DNA of 26,661 nucleotides from an uncultured Oscillospiraceae bacterium (GTDB lineage: Bacteria > Bacillota > Clostridia > Oscillospirales > Oscillospiraceae): assembly GCA_934572355.1 (NCBI GenBank), contig CAKTKV010000003.1:1-26661 (forward strand). The letters run 5' to 3'. The translations under genes were made by a program, and so were the position numbers. Position 1 is the stretch's first letter. Each line of letters opens with the position of its first letter. The notes under the pieces are model-generated. The model was not told the origin of the DNA. It was given only the letters and a program-made list of their open reading frames with translations, and did not search any database. Shown here in pieces: positions 25,385-26,661 of this stretch.

Positions 25385-25656
25385 CAGCAGAACCGACACA
25401 ATAACTCCATTCTCCACTCTGATAGACCCCTCCGGCTCGGCTTGCGCCGACCCACCTCCCCTTTCAGGGGAGGCATAAGTGCGCGTTGGCAACGGCAGAG
25501 CCTTGAGTTGAATCTGCCGCGTCAGCGGCTCAACAACTCCACTCTCTACTCTCTACTCTTCACTCTATTTTATCCGTCGGCTCTGCCGACACAATAACTC
25601 CTCACTCCTCATTCCTAACTCCTAACCCCTAACCCCTCACTCCTCACTGAATGAGG
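25385..25656. repeat. Composite intergenic repeat: hairpins plus heptanucleotide tandem arrays
   Basis: There is no gene in this stretch. A 16-base direct repeat CCGACACAATAACTCC occurs at 25393-25408 and 25586-25601, and a related ...CAACAACTCC at 25531-25540. Each is followed by seven-base units beginning ACTC or ATTC: two or so after the first copy, four at 25541-25568 (ACTCTCT type), and seven in a row at 25597-25645 (A-C/T-C/T-CCT-A/C type). Small hairpins precede or intervene: 25455-25473 (8 bp), 25516-25529 (5 bp) and 25576-25590 (6 bp). It resembles families of dispersed intergenic repeats and MITE-like elements; no terminal repeats or target duplication are evident. Confidence 0.78.
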
Positions 25657-26661
25657 TCAACTGCTCCACAGCGCGGCGAACTTCCGCGCCTCGTCTATCA
25701 CGCGCGCCTTGTTCTTTATTTTCAGGCTCAGGCAGGGCTTTGACCCGGCCTCCACCCTGAGCGCGCCCTTATATTCCGGCATGGCGTACAGGCGCGATAC
25801 CTTTTCCATGTCGAAATCCTTCACCGTGAAGCGCAGATACCCCTGCTTCTGCGTGATGTCGCTTATGCCCGCCTTGCCCGCTTCGCCGCGCAGAAGCGCG
25901 ACGTGGATAAGCGCGTTGACGCCCGGCGGCGTTTCGCCGAAGCGGTCGATAAGCTCGTCGGTGAGATCGTCCGCCTCCTCCTCGGTGCGGATGAGCGCGA
26001 TGCGCCGGTAAATATCCATGCGCTGCTCGGAGGACGGAATGTACCTGTCGGGGATGTTCGCGGCGACGGCAAGGTCGGCGGAACACTCCGCCCGCTGCGG
26101 CACCTCAATGCCCCGCGCCTCAAGCACCGCCTCGCTGAGAAGCTTCATATACATATCGTAGCCCACATCTATCATATGCCCGGACTGCTCCGCGCCGAGA
26201 AGGCTGCCCGCGCCGCGTATCTCAAGATCTCGCATGGCTATCTTATAGCCGGAGCCGAACGCGGCAAAATCGCGGATGGCGTTGAGGCGCTTTTCGGCGA
26301 TCTCGGTAAGCACCTTGTCGCGGCGGAAGGTCAGGTAGGCGCTGGCGCGGCGCGTCGAGCGCCCCACCCTGCCGCGTATCTGGTGGAGCTGTGCAAGGCC
26401 GAGTTTGTCGGCGTCCTCGATGATAAGCGTGTTGACGTTGGGGATGTCGATGCCGGTCTCGATGATCGTCGTGCAGACAAGCACCTGCGTTTCCCCGTTC
26501 GCCATGCTCTCCATTACCGAGGAGAGCATATTTTTGTCCATTTTCCCATGCGCCACGCCGACCGTCACATCCTCGAGCATCGCTTTGATGCGGGACGCGG
26601 TGCGGTCGATGTCCTCGACGCGGTTATGCAGATAATACACCTGCCCGCCGCGCTGGATCTC
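25657..26661 (-). CDS. mfd: Transcription-repair coupling factor Mfd, C-terminal part (cut by the window edge)
   Basis: Mfd displaces RNA polymerase stalled at DNA damage and recruits UvrA. The 334 residues present are the end of the protein: the second helicase lobe with GGQVYYLHNRVEDI at the edge, TTIIETGIDIPN (motif V), QIRGRVGRS (motif VI), then the relay region GAGSLLGAEQSGHM and the C-terminal domain 7 with IPSSEQRMDIYRRI and RFGETP. The reading frame is open to 26661, so the gene continues beyond the right edge; the full-length protein is usually about 1,100-1,200 residues. The stop lies directly beside the repeat region, and no clear terminator is seen other than the short hairpin at 25642-25656. 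Confidence 0.96.
   Translation of the reverse strand, partial: EIQRGGQVYYLHNRVEDIDRTASRIKAMLEDVTVGVAHGKMDKNMLSSVMESMANGETQVLVCTTIIETGIDIPNVNTLIIEDADKLGLAQLHQIRGRVGRSTRRASAYLTFRRDKVLTEIAEKRLNAIRDFAAFGSGYKIAMRDLEIRGAGSLLGAEQSGHMIDVGYDMYMKLLSEAVLEARGIEVPQRAECSADLAVAANIPDRYIPSSEQRMDIYRRIALIRTEEEADDLTDELIDRFGETPPGVNALIHVALLRGEAGKAGISDITQKQGYLRFTVKDFDMEKVSRLYAMPEYKGALRVEAGSKPCLSLKIKNKARVIDEARKFAALWSS

Noticed and set aside
25541..25645. CRISPR array
   Set aside because: The units are seven bases long without unique spacers, so this is a simple tandem repeat.

Overview
The window looks like a high-GC Gram-positive anaerobe of the class Clostridia, most likely a gut Oscillospiraceae/Ruminococcaceae-type bacterium. 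This is inferred from Firmicutes signatures: a Rex redox repressor, the conserved gdpP-rplI-dnaB-tilS-hpt-ftsH order, a BlaI/M56 pair, many AGGAGG ribosome sites and TTG starts. It was not confirmed by any search.

Layout, left to right. 1-3473 (+): rex with its own terminator, then a tightly packed HAD phosphatase - mnmE - CAT-like acetyltransferase group. 3517-3763: a stand-alone tRNA-Ser(GCU) with a strong promoter and terminators. 3775-11688 (-): a housekeeping operon read right to left from one good promoter: gdpP (c-di-AMP phosphodiesterase), rplI, dnaB, tilS, hpt, ftsH. 11752-13900: a sugar-nucleotidyltransferase with a phosphomannomutase-like tail, convergent with a soluble histidine-kinase-like protein that seems to lack the phospho-acceptor His. 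14035-15245 (+): gapA with its promoter, a leader hairpin and a terminator. 15437-18570 (-): blaI plus an M56 (BlaR1-type) membrane protease whose sensor part is two parallel beta-helix domains, preceded by a promoter flanked by two BlaI-type operators.

18732-25332 is the accessory region of most interest. A divergent DUF2877 (AllH-like) gene faces a five-gene operon: fdrA (AllF-like), a 57-residue FdrA-domain protein, DUF1116 (AllG-like), a barbiturase/cyanuric-acid-hydrolase-family ring-opening amidohydrolase, and a cytosine-deaminase-type amidohydrolase. Together these look like a complete pathway. The deaminase would act on an amino-substituted cyclic ureide, the second enzyme would open the ring to an N-carbamoyl acid, and the AllFGH-like transcarbamylase would recover carbamoyl phosphate. 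The substrate is unknown. No transporter, carbamate kinase or regulator is in the window.

25385-25656 is a gene-free composite repeat region made of small hairpins plus heptanucleotide tandem arrays, next to the 3' end of mfd, which runs off the right edge.
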